A stretch of DNA of 64,000 nucleotides from Eshraghiella sp964405265 (GCA_964405265.1 CAYONC010000009.1:1-64000); one strand, 5' to 3'. Positions 32,630-41,424 are shown, numbered from the stretch's first letter. Notes: a model not told the origin generated them from the letters alone. Numbers and translations: made by a program.

Positions 32630-33824
32630 ATAATACGGCTGTAACGGTAAAATTATATTCACCTTCTGAGTGTGCATGGATTTTTCCGTTATGTGCTTCT
32701 GCGATTGCTTTGGCAATGGAAAGACCGATTCCGTTGCCGCCGGTGGCAGAATTTCTTGAACTGTCGGTCCGGTAGAACCTGTCGAATACGTTACTGAGCT
32801 TATTTTTTTCAACGGGGATACATGTTTCATTGGATATTGATAAAACATTCTGTTTTCCGGAGGCGTGTAATGTTACCGATATTACACTGCCTTCCGGAGA
32901 ATATTTAAGTGCGTTGCTGATAAGAATCGTAATCAGCTTTTCCATTGATTTGATATCTCCGTGCATTGAAAGCATCGGCTGTATTTTTGATTCAAATGTT
33001 TTGCCCTGAGTGAGTGCGGGGGCTTTAAATGAAGTTATCGTTTCGTTCACAAGGTCTGAAAGAGGGAAATCAATCATTGATACGGGATTATCCTTTTCGT
33101 CCATCCGTGACAGATATACAAGGTCATTGGTAAGGGTTGTAAGCCGCTCCGTCTGAAGCTTGATGTCATTAAGACATTCATTGCCTTCATATTCCATTTC
33201 AAGAATGTCAACGTTGGCATTGATTATCGTAAGCGGAGTTTTCATCTCATGTCCGGCATCCGTTATAAAACGCTTCTGTTTCTCATGGCTTTCGGCTATC
33301 GGTCGGATGATTCTGCCGGCAAGAATCGTTACAATTACAAATACCATGGCGCAGGCAGCAAGGGAAATAATAACTCCTGAAATGAGAAAACGGTAAAGGG
33401 TTTCCAGCTTCCTGCCGCAGTCAAGAAATGTTATTCTGACAAAATCATTTTCCGTATATATGCAGTAACGGAAATTTTCGAAAAAATCCCGTGTCTTTCC
33501 GGAAGAAAGTATTTTTGTGGCAAGAACGCCGGCTTCGTCCGGAGTGACGGATGCTATGTGTGTCGTATCGGTTTTAATAACTGTTCCGTCTCTATTTAAT
33601 ACCACGGAAAAGAAACGGGATTCATATGGGAGCTCCGGTGACATGGGTCTTCCGTCACCGGGAAATTTTCCGTTTCCGTCAGATATGATGGAAAGTATGG
33701 TATCTGCTTCATTTTTCAGGGAATTATAATTTATCAGGTTCATTACCGTGACAATTACGGTAAGAAGTGTAAGCAGTGACCCCATAATCAAAAATATTAC
33801 TTTAATTTTCAGCTTTTTAATCAT
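32628..33824 (-). CDS. Sensor histidine kinase
   Basis: 398-residue membrane kinase. Two membrane helices (about 10-32 and 143-166) bracket an extracytoplasmic sensor of about 110 residues. The dimerisation box has the phospho-acceptor histidine in DAGHEMKTPLTI, followed by the ATPase domain with N box ILISNALKYSPEG, G1/G2 region VFDRFYRTDSSR and GGNGIGLSIAKAIAEAH. The ATG at 33824 (MIKKLKI) overlaps the response-regulator gene by 8 bases; an earlier in-frame ATG lies deep inside that gene. It has the OmpR-type partner and probably controls the divergent VTC operon. Confidence 0.92.
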   Translation of the reverse strand: MIKKLKIKVIFLIMGSLLTLLTVIVTVMNLINYNSLKNEADTILSIISDGNGKFPGDGRPMSPELPYESRFFSVVLNRDGTVIKTDTTHIASVTPDEAGVLATKILSSGKTRDFFENFRYCIYTENDFVRITFLDCGRKLETLYRFLISGVIISLAACAMVFVIVTILAGRIIRPIAESHEKQKRFITDAGHEMKTPLTIINANVDILEMEYEGNECLNDIKLQTERLTTLTNDLVYLSRMDEKDNPVSMIDFPLSDLVNETITSFKAPALTQGKTFESKIQPMLSMHGDIKSMEKLITILISNALKYSPEGSVISVTLHASGKQNVLSISNETCIPVEKNKLSNVFDRFYRTDSSRNSATGGNGIGLSIAKAIAEAHNGKIHAHSEGEYNFTVTAVL

Positions 33825-34491
33825 TGTTTTTCTCCAGTGCATATCCTGAGTTGCGGTATGTTTTAATGCAGATGTCTGCATTGAGTGCCGCAAGCTTTTT
33901 TTTCAGATAAGAAACGTATACCCATACAACATTAATTTCTGCTTCGCTTTCAAATCCCCAGATTTTTTCCATGAGCTTTTCCGGGGAAATTATATGTGAC
34001 GGATTGGACATAAATAACTCTATCATCTGAAATTCTTTATTGGCAAGTCTGAAGCTGCCGGCAGGGGATGACAGCTCATATGTGGCGCGGTTCAGGGTTA
34101 TGTTACCCATGCAGAGTCTTGAATCCTGAGACGTCCGGCTTCGTGTAATGGCACGTATTGTTGCCAAAAGCTCTTTGGTATTAAATGGCTTGGTAAGATA
34201 ATAATTGGCACCCGTATCGAGCCCTTTTACTTTGTCATCAGTCTCTGAGCGGGCGCTCAGAATGAGAACCGGAACACTGCATCCTGCCTCTCTTATTCTT
34301 TTTAATACGGTAAAGCCATCCATTACAGGCATCATTATATCAAGGATAACTACATCATAGTCACCCGACATGATGTAATCACAGGCATCCCTGCCGTTGT
34401 ATACGGCGTCTGCCGAGTAATTGTTTTTTTCAAGAATTTTTATTATGGCACGAGAAAGAGAACGCTCGTCCTCTGCAAGTAAAATACGCAT
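33817..34491 (-). CDS. OmpR-family response regulator
   Basis: 224-residue regulator with intact receiver (acidic pair in AEDE, phosphoacceptor Asp in VVILDIMMPVMDG, Ser in LILSARSE, Lys in YYLTKPF) and a winged-helix DNA-binding domain (LANKEFQMIELFMSNPSHII, then VWVYVSYLKKKL). It is transcribed before its kinase with an 8-base overlap. Divergent to the VTC-domain operon across 116 bases, its most likely target. It could also act on the secreted-protein/ABC operon. Confidence 0.93.
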   Translation of the reverse strand: MRILLAEDERSLSRAIIKILEKNNYSADAVYNGRDACDYIMSGDYDVVILDIMMPVMDGFTVLKRIREAGCSVPVLILSARSETDDKVKGLDTGANYYLTKPFNTKELLATIRAITRSRTSQDSRLCMGNITLNRATYELSSPAGSFRLANKEFQMIELFMSNPSHIISPEKLMEKIWGFESEAEINVVWVYVSYLKKKLAALNADICIKTYRNSGYALEKNND

Positions 34492-34510
34492 GATTATCCC
34501 TCCTGTACAT

Positions 34511-34567
34511 ATTATAATACTCTGCCGGGTTTAAATGAAATTAAAAAAATTTTTTTAGTACATTTAA
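34511..34567. promoter_or_regulatory. Divergent regulatory gap between response regulator and VTC operon
   Basis: A -10 (TATAAT, minus strand, 34511-34516) serves the regulator. An inverted repeat TTAAATG (34531-34537) / CATTTAA (34561-34567) surrounds an A7T7 tract (34543-34556), which will be strongly bent DNA. No clear -35 is present for either direction, which fits control by the regulator itself. Confidence 0.4.
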
Positions 34568-34607
34568 GTTTGAAAATATATACTTATCGTTACAAGGAGG
34601 AAAAAGT

Positions 34608-35327
34608 ATGGGCAGTCAGATGATCTTTAAGAGATATGAGCTTAAATATATGCTTAGTCCGGAGCAGTATGACAGGGTACGGTCGGCAATGGAACCGTAT
34701 ATGCAGCCGGATGAATACGGGAGGGTAACAATACGGAATCTGTATTTTGACACGGATACATATCTGTTGGTGCGGCGTTCGACGGATAAGCCCATATATA
34801 AGGAAAAGCTGAGGGTAAGAAGCTACGCCGCGGCGGATGGCGACAGCAGTGTATTCGTTGAGCTTAAGAAAAAATACAATGGTGTTGTATATAAACGCCG
34901 TGTAAAAATGAAGGAACGTGAGGCAGCCGGCTGGCTGTGCAACGGTAAGGAGCCGCCCTTCCGAAGCCAGATAGTTGATGAGATAGATTATTTTAAAGAA
35001 AGTTATGATAATCTGCTGCCGAGAGTGTATCTTTCATATGAAAGAGAAGCTTTTTTTTCAAAGGACGGCAGTTCATTCCGGGTTACGTTTGACAGTAATG
35101 TTTTATGCAGGGAGAACAGACTGACATTACGCAGTGAACCGGATGGGGCAGGCATACTTGAATCGGGAAAAATTCTCATGGAGCTTAAATGCTCCGGCGG
35201 AATGCCGATGTGGATGGCGGAGGTCCTTTCAAGGGAAAAAATATATAAAACATCATTTTCAAAGTATGGTACGGCGTACCGTACATTAATATATCCGAAA
35301 CTGAAGGAGGAAAAAGTAAATGTTTGA
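34608..35327 (+). CDS. VTC-domain polyphosphate polymerase-like protein
   Basis: 239-residue protein that is one VTC (CYTH-like tunnel) domain. Typical are the N-terminal FKRYELKYML, the RNLYFDTD strand, the basic KEKLRVRSY and VFVELKKKYNGVVYKRRV, and the later LMELKC. The basic and acidic tunnel residues of polyphosphate polymerases are recognisable. Bacterial stand-alone VTC domains are proposed to make or handle polyphosphate at the membrane. It overlaps the DUF4956 membrane protein by 8 bases, the usual pairing. Confidence 0.88.
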   Translation: MGSQMIFKRYELKYMLSPEQYDRVRSAMEPYMQPDEYGRVTIRNLYFDTDTYLLVRRSTDKPIYKEKLRVRSYAAADGDSSVFVELKKKYNGVVYKRRVKMKEREAAGWLCNGKEPPFRSQIVDEIDYFKESYDNLLPRVYLSYEREAFFSKDGSSFRVTFDSNVLCRENRLTLRSEPDGAGILESGKILMELKCSGGMPMWMAEVLSREKIYKTSFSKYGTAYRTLIYPKLKEEKVNV

Positions 35328-36003
35328 AGGAATATTTGACAATGGGGGCGTAAAGGTAATAAGCGTGCCGGATTTTATTTTATGCGTAGGTGTATCTCTT
35401 GCCATAGGTCTTGTAATGGCCTTTGCATATATGTATAAGACAAGATATACGAAAAGCTTTGTGGTAACGCTTTCAATACTTCCGGCGATAGTCTGTGTGG
35501 TCATAATGATGGTCAACGGGAATGTGGGTGCGGGAGTTGCCGTGGCAGGAGCCTTCAGTCTTGTAAGATTCCGTTCAGTACCGGGTACGGCGAAGGAAAT
35601 CGGAAGCATATTTATGGCAATGGGCGCGGGACTTATCGCAGGAATGGGGTATCTCGGATATGCCGCACTGTTTACCGTTATACTGTGTGTGGCACTGTTA
35701 GTATATAATCATTTTGATTTTGGCACGGAAAAAAAACGTGAAACATACAGGACCATAAGAATTGTCATACCGGAGGATTTGGATTACAGTGGTGTGTTCG
35801 ATGATATTTTTAATGAGTACACAAAGAAAAGTGAACTGACAGGCGTAAAGACAACCAATATGGGAAGTATGTTTAAGCTTTCATATGATTTAATATTAAA
35901 GGATGTGTCAAAAGAAAAAGAAATGATTGATAAAATCCGTTGCAGAAACGGAAATCTTGAAATATCCGTTTCAAAACAGGCAGCAAACTCTAATGAGTTG
36001 TAG
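35320..36003 (+). CDS. DUF4956 family membrane protein
   Basis: 227-residue protein with four hydrophobic segments in its first 130 residues (about 12-35, 45-66, 68-88 and 103-128) and a soluble C-terminal domain of about 90 residues. The family core GAGVAVAGAFSLVRFRSVPG is intact. DUF4956 proteins almost always sit beside VTC-domain genes, as here with an 8-base overlap, and are thought to form the membrane part of the same machine. The biochemical role is unknown. Confidence 0.88.
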   Translation: MFEGIFDNGGVKVISVPDFILCVGVSLAIGLVMAFAYMYKTRYTKSFVVTLSILPAIVCVVIMMVNGNVGAGVAVAGAFSLVRFRSVPGTAKEIGSIFMAMGAGLIAGMGYLGYAALFTVILCVALLVYNHFDFGTEKKRETYRTIRIVIPEDLDYSGVFDDIFNEYTKKSELTGVKTTNMGSMFKLSYDLILKDVSKEKEMIDKIRCRNGNLEISVSKQAANSNEL

Positions 36004-36015
36004 GAGGCAGATGGT

Positions 36016-37980
36016 ATGAGAAAAATTCTTGCAGGTACACTAATTGCAATATTAATGTTTGCAATTAGTGGATGTAGCGGTAAACAGGTAAAGGTTCAGG
36101 AAGAAACCGGAAAAGAAACTGCAGCATTTCCGGATGAATCGGATATGTTCTCAAAACGAGACAGCGATACGGATTACAGTGAAGAAGACAGCGTAAAGCT
36201 GACGCTGAACGGAGAAAGCGTGACTATCAGCGAAGAAGGAACATATATAATTTCCGGAACGATTGCCAACGGAATGATTAAGGTTGAGGCTGATAAAAAG
36301 AGTAAGATACATCTTGTATTTAAAGGAGTGTCAGTGAATAATGATACTTCGGCGGCACTGTATATCGTGTCGGCAGATAAGGTATTTGTAACGCTTGCGG
36401 AAGGGACTGAGAACATTCTTTCAAGCGGTGACGAATTTGTTCAGACGGATGAAAATAATGTGGATGGAACGGTGTTTTCCAAGGACGACCTTACCTTCAA
36501 CGGAAGCGGAGACCTGAAAATAAATTCAGGTGCAGGACACGGAATCGTATGTAAGGATGAGCTTGCCATTATGGGTGGAAATTACGTCATTACAGCCAAA
36601 AAACATGGAATTGACGTGAATGATGCAGTTAAAATTTCTGACGGAACATTCAGTATTACATCCGGAAAGGATGCAATACATTCAGATAATGAAGATGATA
36701 CAACGGCGGGATATGTCTATATTGCAGGCGGGAAATTTGAGATTACGTCAGAAGGAGACGGAATAAGCGCATCAGGGTGTATACAGATAAATGACGGTGA
36801 ATATGTTATTACTGCCGGAGGAGGCAGTGCGAACGGCTCCAAGGACAGAACGGATGACATATGGGGAAATATGGGCGGACATATGTGGGGGAATAAAGGC
36901 GGCGATATGCCTGAGGGTATGGAGTCCATGGAGAAGCCTGACAATATGCCTGAGGGTATGGAGTCCATGGAAAGGCCTGACAATATGCCTGAGGGTATGG
37001 AGTCCATGGAAAAGCCTGACAATATGCCTGAGGGTATGGAGTCTATGGAAAAGCCTGACAATATGCCTGAGGGTATGGAGTCTGCGGAAAAGCCTGACAA
37101 TATGTCGGGTGGTATGCAGTTTGGAGAGAAGCCCGGCAATACGCCTGGCGGCATAAATCAGGGAAACAGCGGAACAATACAGGATTTCGGGGGAGAAAGC
37201 AGTACGTCTGCGGACAGTGAAAGCACCAAAGGAGTTAAAGCAGATGGTTCAATAAAAATATCCGGGGGAAGCTTCAAAATCGATTCGGCGGATGATGGTA
37301 TACATTCTGATGCATCCATTGAGATATTGGGCGGAACATATGAAATTGCATCCGGAGATGACGGAATTCACGGTGATGATTCTGTTGAGATAAAAGCCGG
37401 AACCATAAATATAACAGAATGTTATGAAGGTATTGAAGCCGTGGACGTAAAAATAAGCGGCGGAACCATTAGCATCACGGCTGATGATGACGGAATAAAT
37501 TCTGCAGGCTCATCGGACGGAAATACAATGTTTGGCGGCGGTATGCAGGCAGGAAACGGAACAATTCTTATTTCCGGCGGAACCATCAATGTTACGGCTT
37601 CGGGAGACGGAATTGATGCAAACGGAAGTCTTGAAATTACCGGAGGATATATAACGGTTACAGGTCCTACAACGGGAGATACTGCAACACTTGATTTTGA
37701 CAGAACGGGAGTGATAACCGGAGGTACGTTTATCGGTACGGGTGCTTCAGGAATGGCACAGACGTTCAGTGACTCCGAACAGGGAGTAGTATCGGTGAAG
37801 ACGGAAAAATGTACGGCAGGAACACTTATTACTCTGAAGGATGCTGACGGTAACGTAATAATAAGTCACAGTCCGGAGATGGATTATGAAATTGTAATTA
37901 TCAGCTGTCCGGAGCTTAAAAAAGGCGGACAATACGTGCTTACAATCGGAGATTCGTCCGAAACGGTAGAGGCATCATAA
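36016..37980 (+). CDS. Cthe_2159-type beta-helix carbohydrate-binding lipoprotein
   Basis: 654-residue surface lipoprotein. The signal peptide ends in a lipobox (AISGC, Cys20). The body is a right-handed beta-helix with repeating I-S-G-G-x-x-x-I and DDGIHSD/DGI turns (about 80-260 and 400-600), the pattern of the Cthe_2159 family, whose founder binds acidic plant polysaccharides. A low-complexity insert of 13-residue repeats (about 298-375) splits the helix. It is third in the VTC-DUF4956 operon, 12 bases downstream. In related clusters this place is held by a CotH-type or similar surface protein. Anchoring is by lipid, no dockerin is seen. Confidence 0.85.
   Translation: MRKILAGTLIAILMFAISGCSGKQVKVQEETGKETAAFPDESDMFSKRDSDTDYSEEDSVKLTLNGESVTISEEGTYIISGTIANGMIKVEADKKSKIHLVFKGVSVNNDTSAALYIVSADKVFVTLAEGTENILSSGDEFVQTDENNVDGTVFSKDDLTFNGSGDLKINSGAGHGIVCKDELAIMGGNYVITAKKHGIDVNDAVKISDGTFSITSGKDAIHSDNEDDTTAGYVYIAGGKFEITSEGDGISASGCIQINDGEYVITAGGGSANGSKDRTDDIWGNMGGHMWGNKGGDMPEGMESMEKPDNMPEGMESMERPDNMPEGMESMEKPDNMPEGMESMEKPDNMPEGMESAEKPDNMSGGMQFGEKPGNTPGGINQGNSGTIQDFGGESSTSADSESTKGVKADGSIKISGGSFKIDSADDGIHSDASIEILGGTYEIASGDDGIHGDDSVEIKAGTINITECYEGIEAVDVKISGGTISITADDDGINSAGSSDGNTMFGGGMQAGNGTILISGGTINVTASGDGIDANGSLEITGGYITVTGPTTGDTATLDFDRTGVITGGTFIGTGASGMAQTFSDSEQGVVSVKTEKCTAGTLITLKDADGNVIISHSPEMDYEIVIISCPELKKGGQYVLTIGDSSETVEAS
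36907..37140 (+). repeat. In-frame 39-bp tandem repeat
   Basis: Five near-identical 39-bp units (36907-37101) plus one degenerate unit (37102-37140) encode NMPEGMESMEKPD-like peptides, varying only at a few bases (Lys/Arg, Met/Ala). The unit length keeps the frame, so copy-number change would lengthen or shorten the linker without breaking the protein. Confidence 0.95.
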
Positions 37981-37987
37981 AAAAATC

Positions 37988-38021
37988 AAGCTGCATTTCA
38001 AATCAGAAATGCAGCTTTTTT
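37988..38021. terminator. Bidirectional terminator between the lipoprotein and dacF
   Basis: 12-bp stem AAGCTGCATTTC / GAAATGCAGCTT with a 6-base loop and T runs on both outer sides. The right arm is the end of the convergent carboxypeptidase gene, whose stop codon lies in the loop. Confidence 0.9.
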
Positions 38022-39337
38022 GATGCATAATTAAAATGCTTTCTCTTTCTGCGCATGATAAAAATTATAATGCCCGCAACAAGTACCAATGCGGCGGTAC
38101 CGCACCAGACGTATATTGTGTTAACATAAATGATGTCAGGTTCAGGAACGGGAACGGACCCGGAATTGAGCGGGACTCCGTCGGTTCCGGGAATTACACC
38201 GGAAGTCTTTATGTTGCAGTATACCGTAATATTACCTGCATTAAGCTGTCCGCAGTAAAAGCTTATACATGCAAAGCCGCCCTCGTCACCGGCATATGCC
38301 GGGCTGTTGGAGTAGGTAACAATACCTGTAAGGGATTCTGCAGAGGTTCCCTTTGGAACGAGAAGATATGCATTTTCACCGAAACTTAAGGTTGTGTCGG
38401 AGGCAGAATCAAGACCGGAGGTAATTTTTAATACATCTATGCCTCCGGCTGTAATGCCGTCATCATATTCATCAAGATATAACTTATAATAATTATTAAA
38501 ATAATATTCAAAAAGTTTTATGGTATCTGTATATCTTGTCTCTTCACCGGAATTCATTATGACGCATATGAGACGCAGACCGTCCTTTTCCGCAAAGGAA
38601 ACGAGGCAGTTGCCGGCAGCATCAGTGTAACCGGTTTTTCCGCCGCAGGAATATTCATATTCATAAATTCCGCCTTTAACCATCTGGTATCTGTGACGGT
38701 AATACCGGGTAAAATTACTTTTGTTGGTGGGCGGAATGGAATAAACTTTTGAATATGAAATAATGTTCATGAGGTATTTATTGTTAAAACAGGCTCTTCC
38801 AATTAATGCCATGTCATAAGGCGTTGTGTAATGGAATTCATCGGACAGACCGCTTGGGTTGGTAAAATGTGTTCCGGATGCACCGTATGAGGCTGCTTTG
38901 TCATTCATCAGTGCTGCAAATCCGGAGATGCTGCCGCCTATGTGTTCCGCGATACCGTAAGCAGCATCATTGGCGGAACGAAGAAGAAGGCAGTAAAGGG
39001 ACTGCTCCATGGTAAGCTGTTCACCGACTGATATTGATACATTGGCATCACCGTAGGTAATACTGTTTACGGCATCTTTGCTGTATGTAACCACATCGGA
39101 GGGAGACGAATTTTCAGCGGCAATAAGTGCCGTAAGAAGCTTGGTAGTGCTTGCGGGATAACATTTTGCGTCACCGTTGTTCTGATACAGAACCTCGCCG
39201 CTGTCGGCATCCATCAGGACAATATATTCTGAATCTGTTTCCGGAAATTCGGGAAGACTGTATTCACTGCCGTATGAAATTCCGGGAAGGGATATAATAA
39301 TCAGTATAATTGAAATAAATAAAGCAGATTTATTCAT
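38003..39337 (-). CDS. dacF: D-alanyl-D-alanine carboxypeptidase (S11 family)
   Basis: 444-residue penicillin-binding protein that trims the terminal D-Ala from peptidoglycan stem peptides. A signal peptide (about 1-23) leads to the peptidase domain with the catalytic motifs S63-T-T-K66, S121-A-N and K234-T-G. After a C-terminal beta domain a single membrane helix (about 412-432) and a basic tail (RRKRKH) anchor it. DacF is the nearest name by length and motifs, but the subtype is not certain. It is divergent from trmB with an unusual shared -35 box. Confidence 0.9.
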   Translation of the reverse strand: MNKSALFISIILIIISLPGISYGSEYSLPEFPETDSEYIVLMDADSGEVLYQNNGDAKCYPASTTKLLTALIAAENSSPSDVVTYSKDAVNSITYGDANVSISVGEQLTMEQSLYCLLLRSANDAAYGIAEHIGGSISGFAALMNDKAASYGASGTHFTNPSGLSDEFHYTTPYDMALIGRACFNNKYLMNIISYSKVYSIPPTNKSNFTRYYRHRYQMVKGGIYEYEYSCGGKTGYTDAAGNCLVSFAEKDGLRLICVIMNSGEETRYTDTIKLFEYYFNNYYKLYLDEYDDGITAGGIDVLKITSGLDSASDTTLSFGENAYLLVPKGTSAESLTGIVTYSNSPAYAGDEGGFACISFYCGQLNAGNITVYCNIKTSGVIPGTDGVPLNSGSVPVPEPDIIYVNTIYVWCGTAALVLVAGIIIFIMRRKRKHFNYASKKLHF

Positions 39338-39369
39338 AAACGGTTCACCTGTGTAAATAGTATATGTTT

Positions 39370-39421
39370 ATAATATAATGCCGTAATTTTATTTGCAAGG
39401 TTAATGTGTTTTGTATATACT
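39370..39421. promoter_or_regulatory. Divergent dacF/trmB promoters sharing one -35 hexamer
   Basis: The palindromic hexamer TTGCAA (39393-39398) has a TATTAT 17 bases to its left on the minus strand (39370-39375, dacF) and a TATACT 17 bases to its right on the plus strand (39416-39421, trmB). Both spacings are ideal, so one site serves both genes. Confidence 0.7.
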
Positions 39422-39452
39422 ATATAGTAACAAAAACAGAGAGGTTGAAGAT

Positions 39453-40115
39453 ATGAGACTGAGAAATGTCAGAGGTGCGAGGGAGACACTTGAAGAGAGT
39501 GATTTTACGGTTAACGAACCGGAAGAGTACCGAGGGAGATGGAGAGAATTATTTGAGAACGGTAATGAGCTGCACATAGAAATCGGAACGGGTAAGGGAA
39601 GATTCCTGACTACGCTTGCGGAACAGAATCCGGACATTAATTATGTCGGAATAGAAAAGTTTTCGAGCGTTCTGGTGCGTGCAATAGAGAAGCAGAGGGA
39701 GCTTGCACTTCCTAACCTTTTTTTTATAAGAATGGATGCCGAGCACATAGGGAATGTTTTTGATAAAGGAGAAGTGGACAGAATATATCTTAATTTTTCA
39801 GATCCGTGGCCGAAGGACAGACATGCGAAAAGGCGTCTTACTTCGAGACAGTATTTTGCACGTTACGAACAGATACTCAGTTCACACGGACAGGTGGAAT
39901 TTAAGACGGATAACAGGGCGCTGTTTGATTTTTCGGTTGAAGAGGCGAAGACGGCAGGCTGGACAATTTCGGATATTACATACGACCTTCACGGCAGCAG
40001 GATGAATGATGGTAATATAATGACGGAATATGAAATAAAGTTTTCACAAATGGGTAATCCTATACATAAACTTATCGCTGTAAGACAGGGGGAACAGGTA
40101 CGAAAAACGGTATGA
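39453..40115 (+). CDS. trmB: tRNA (guanine46-N7)-methyltransferase
   Basis: 220-residue SAM-dependent enzyme that methylates G46 in the tRNA variable loop. The SAM loop EIGTGKGRFLTTLAEQNP is near residue 47, and the family signature LNFSDPWPKDRHAKRRL near 123. The ATG at 39453 (MRLRNVRG) follows AGAGAGG; the earlier ATG at 39411 overlaps the promoter -10 and cannot be used from it. Confidence 0.95.
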   Translation: MRLRNVRGARETLEESDFTVNEPEEYRGRWRELFENGNELHIEIGTGKGRFLTTLAEQNPDINYVGIEKFSSVLVRAIEKQRELALPNLFFIRMDAEHIGNVFDKGEVDRIYLNFSDPWPKDRHAKRRLTSRQYFARYEQILSSHGQVEFKTDNRALFDFSVEEAKTAGWTISDITYDLHGSRMNDGNIMTEYEIKFSQMGNPIHKLIAVRQGEQVRKTV

Positions 40116-40249
40116 GGGACAGAATCTGCGGATTCTGCTATTCACACAAAAGGATTAACCTTGAACTCATAAGGATTAAGAGAGGGTTCAGGGATCTTAT
40201 AAAAATATTTTGTGCAAAATAATATGCACGGATAATGGAGGATGACTGT

Positions 40250-40798
40250 ATGGGAAACAGAAACACGAAATACGCAGGAACCAAAACGGAGAAGAACCTC
40301 GAGGCGGCTTTCTCGGGTGAGTCACAGGCAAGGAATAAGTACACTTATTTTGCATCCGTTGCAAAAAAAGAAGGCTACGAACAGATAGCAGATATATTTC
40401 TTAAAACGGCTGACAATGAGAAGGAACACGCAAAAATGTGGTTCAGGGAGCTTGCAGGAATCGGAGATACGGCATACAATCTTGAATCTGCCGCCGAGGG
40501 AGAAAATTACGAATGGACCGATATGTATGCGGAGTTTGCAAAAACAGCGGATGAAGAAGGCTTTCACGAGCTTGCTGAGAAATTCAGGCAGGTGGGAGAA
40601 ATAGAAAAACATCATGAAGAACGTTACAGGGCACTTCTTAAGAATGTAGAAATGAAAGAAGTGTTTGAAAAGAGTGAAGTTAAGGTATGGGAGTGCAGGA
40701 ACTGCGGGCATATTGTGGTCGGAACCAAAGCACCGGAGGTATGTCCGGTATGCAGTCATCCTCAGGGCTTCTTTGAGTTATGTGAAGAAAATTATTAG
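40250..40798 (+). CDS. rbr: Rubrerythrin
   Basis: 182-residue non-haem iron peroxidase that reduces hydrogen peroxide in anaerobes. The ferritin-like helical domain has diiron ligands in AAFSGESQARNKYTYFA, DNEKEHAKMW and EKHHEERYRALL. The C-terminal rubredoxin domain has two pairs of cysteines, CRNCG and CPVCSH. The ATG at 40250 follows GGAGGATG; the in-frame start five codons earlier overlaps that site. It is 15 bases upstream of superoxide reductase, together forming an oxygen-defence operon. Confidence 0.96.
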   Translation: MGNRNTKYAGTKTEKNLEAAFSGESQARNKYTYFASVAKKEGYEQIADIFLKTADNEKEHAKMWFRELAGIGDTAYNLESAAEGENYEWTDMYAEFAKTADEEGFHELAEKFRQVGEIEKHHEERYRALLKNVEMKEVFEKSEVKVWECRNCGHIVVGTKAPEVCPVCSHPQGFFELCEENY

Positions 40799-40812
40799 GA
40801 GGTATCAGGATA

Positions 40813-41181
40813 ATGAAGTTATTCAGATGTGAACATTGCGGTAATATTGTTGAAATGATTAATGAAAGCGGCGTGCCGGTGGTATGCTGCGGAGAGAATA
40901 TGAAAGAACTTGTTCCGGGAACGGTTGATGCATCACTTGAAAAGCATGTTCCGGTGTACACTGTGGAAAACGGTCATGTGAACGTAAAAATCGGAGCGGT
41001 GGAACATCCGATGATACCGGAGCATTATATTCAGTGGATTGCAGTGGAGACACAGAAAGGAATTCACAGAAAATACCTGACACCGTCAGAAGCTCCTGAG
41101 GCATGCTTCTGTTTAGATGAAGGTGAGGATATTATTGCCGTGTATGAATATTGCAACATTCACGGTTTATGGAAGGCATAG
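40813..41181 (+). CDS. dfx: Superoxide reductase (desulfoferrodoxin)
   Basis: 122-residue two-iron protein. The N-terminal desulforedoxin site has CEHC and VVCCGE cysteines. The catalytic Fe(His)4Cys site has ligands in EKHVPVY, VEHPMIPEHYI and YCNIHGLW. It reduces superoxide to hydrogen peroxide, which the adjacent rubrerythrin can remove. It follows rubrerythrin by 15 bases after AGGAGG. Confidence 0.96.
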   Translation: MKLFRCEHCGNIVEMINESGVPVVCCGENMKELVPGTVDASLEKHVPVYTVENGHVNVKIGAVEHPMIPEHYIQWIAVETQKGIHRKYLTPSEAPEACFCLDEGEDIIAVYEYCNIHGLWKA

Positions 41182-41190
41182 TTATTATAT

Positions 41191-41220
41191 CCCTGTGCCG
41201 GATGTTATGCCGGTACAGGG
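41191..41220 (+). terminator. Hairpin after superoxide reductase
   Basis: 11-bp stem (CCCTGTGCCGG with CCGGTACAGGG, one G-U) and an 8-base loop, 10 bases after the stop codon. There is no T run after it, so it may stabilise the 3' end instead of terminating. Confidence 0.45.
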
Positions 41221-41277
41221 AAAATGCAGAATAATTAATGCACGAATATTGTCGATGATACAAAGTGAAAAAAGTGC

Positions 41278-41306
41278 TTGCTTTTTAAAAAACATTGTAA
41301 TATAAT
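41278..41306 (+). promoter_or_regulatory. Promoter of tRNA-Lys
   Basis: TTGCTT (41278-41283), 17-base spacer, consensus TATAAT (41301-41306), 40 bases before the tRNA. Confidence 0.8.
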
Positions 41307-41346
41307 AACACTTGCGTCAAACAGAGACGGACAATTTAACAGATAT

Positions 41347-41419
41347 GCGTCTTTAGCTCAGTTGGTAGAGCACCTGACTCTTAATCAGGGTGTCCAGGGT
41401 TCGAACCCCTGAAGACGCA
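41347..41419 (+). tRNA. tRNA-Lys(CTT)
   Basis: 73 nt. Acceptor GCGTCTT / AAGACGC with discriminator A, D-arm AGCTCAGTTGGTAGAGC, anticodon loop CTCTTAA giving CTT (codon AAG), T-arm CAGGG/CCCTG with loop TTCGAAC. CCA is not encoded. Confidence 0.97.
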
Positions 41420-41424
41420 CTTTG

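Noticed and set aside
36717..37156. Long open frames opposite and beside the lipoprotein repeat
   Set aside because: They are produced by the 39-bp repeat being open in several frames; they lack ribosome sites and homology.
40120..40137. CAGAATC-TGCG-GATTCTG hairpin after trmB as a terminator
   Set aside because: Short stem without any T run; not supported as a terminator.
40198..40212. AT-rich stretch before rubrerythrin resembling a PerR box
   Set aside because: Only about 9 of 14 defined positions match the PerR consensus and the stretch is not palindromic; chance is likely in AT-rich DNA.
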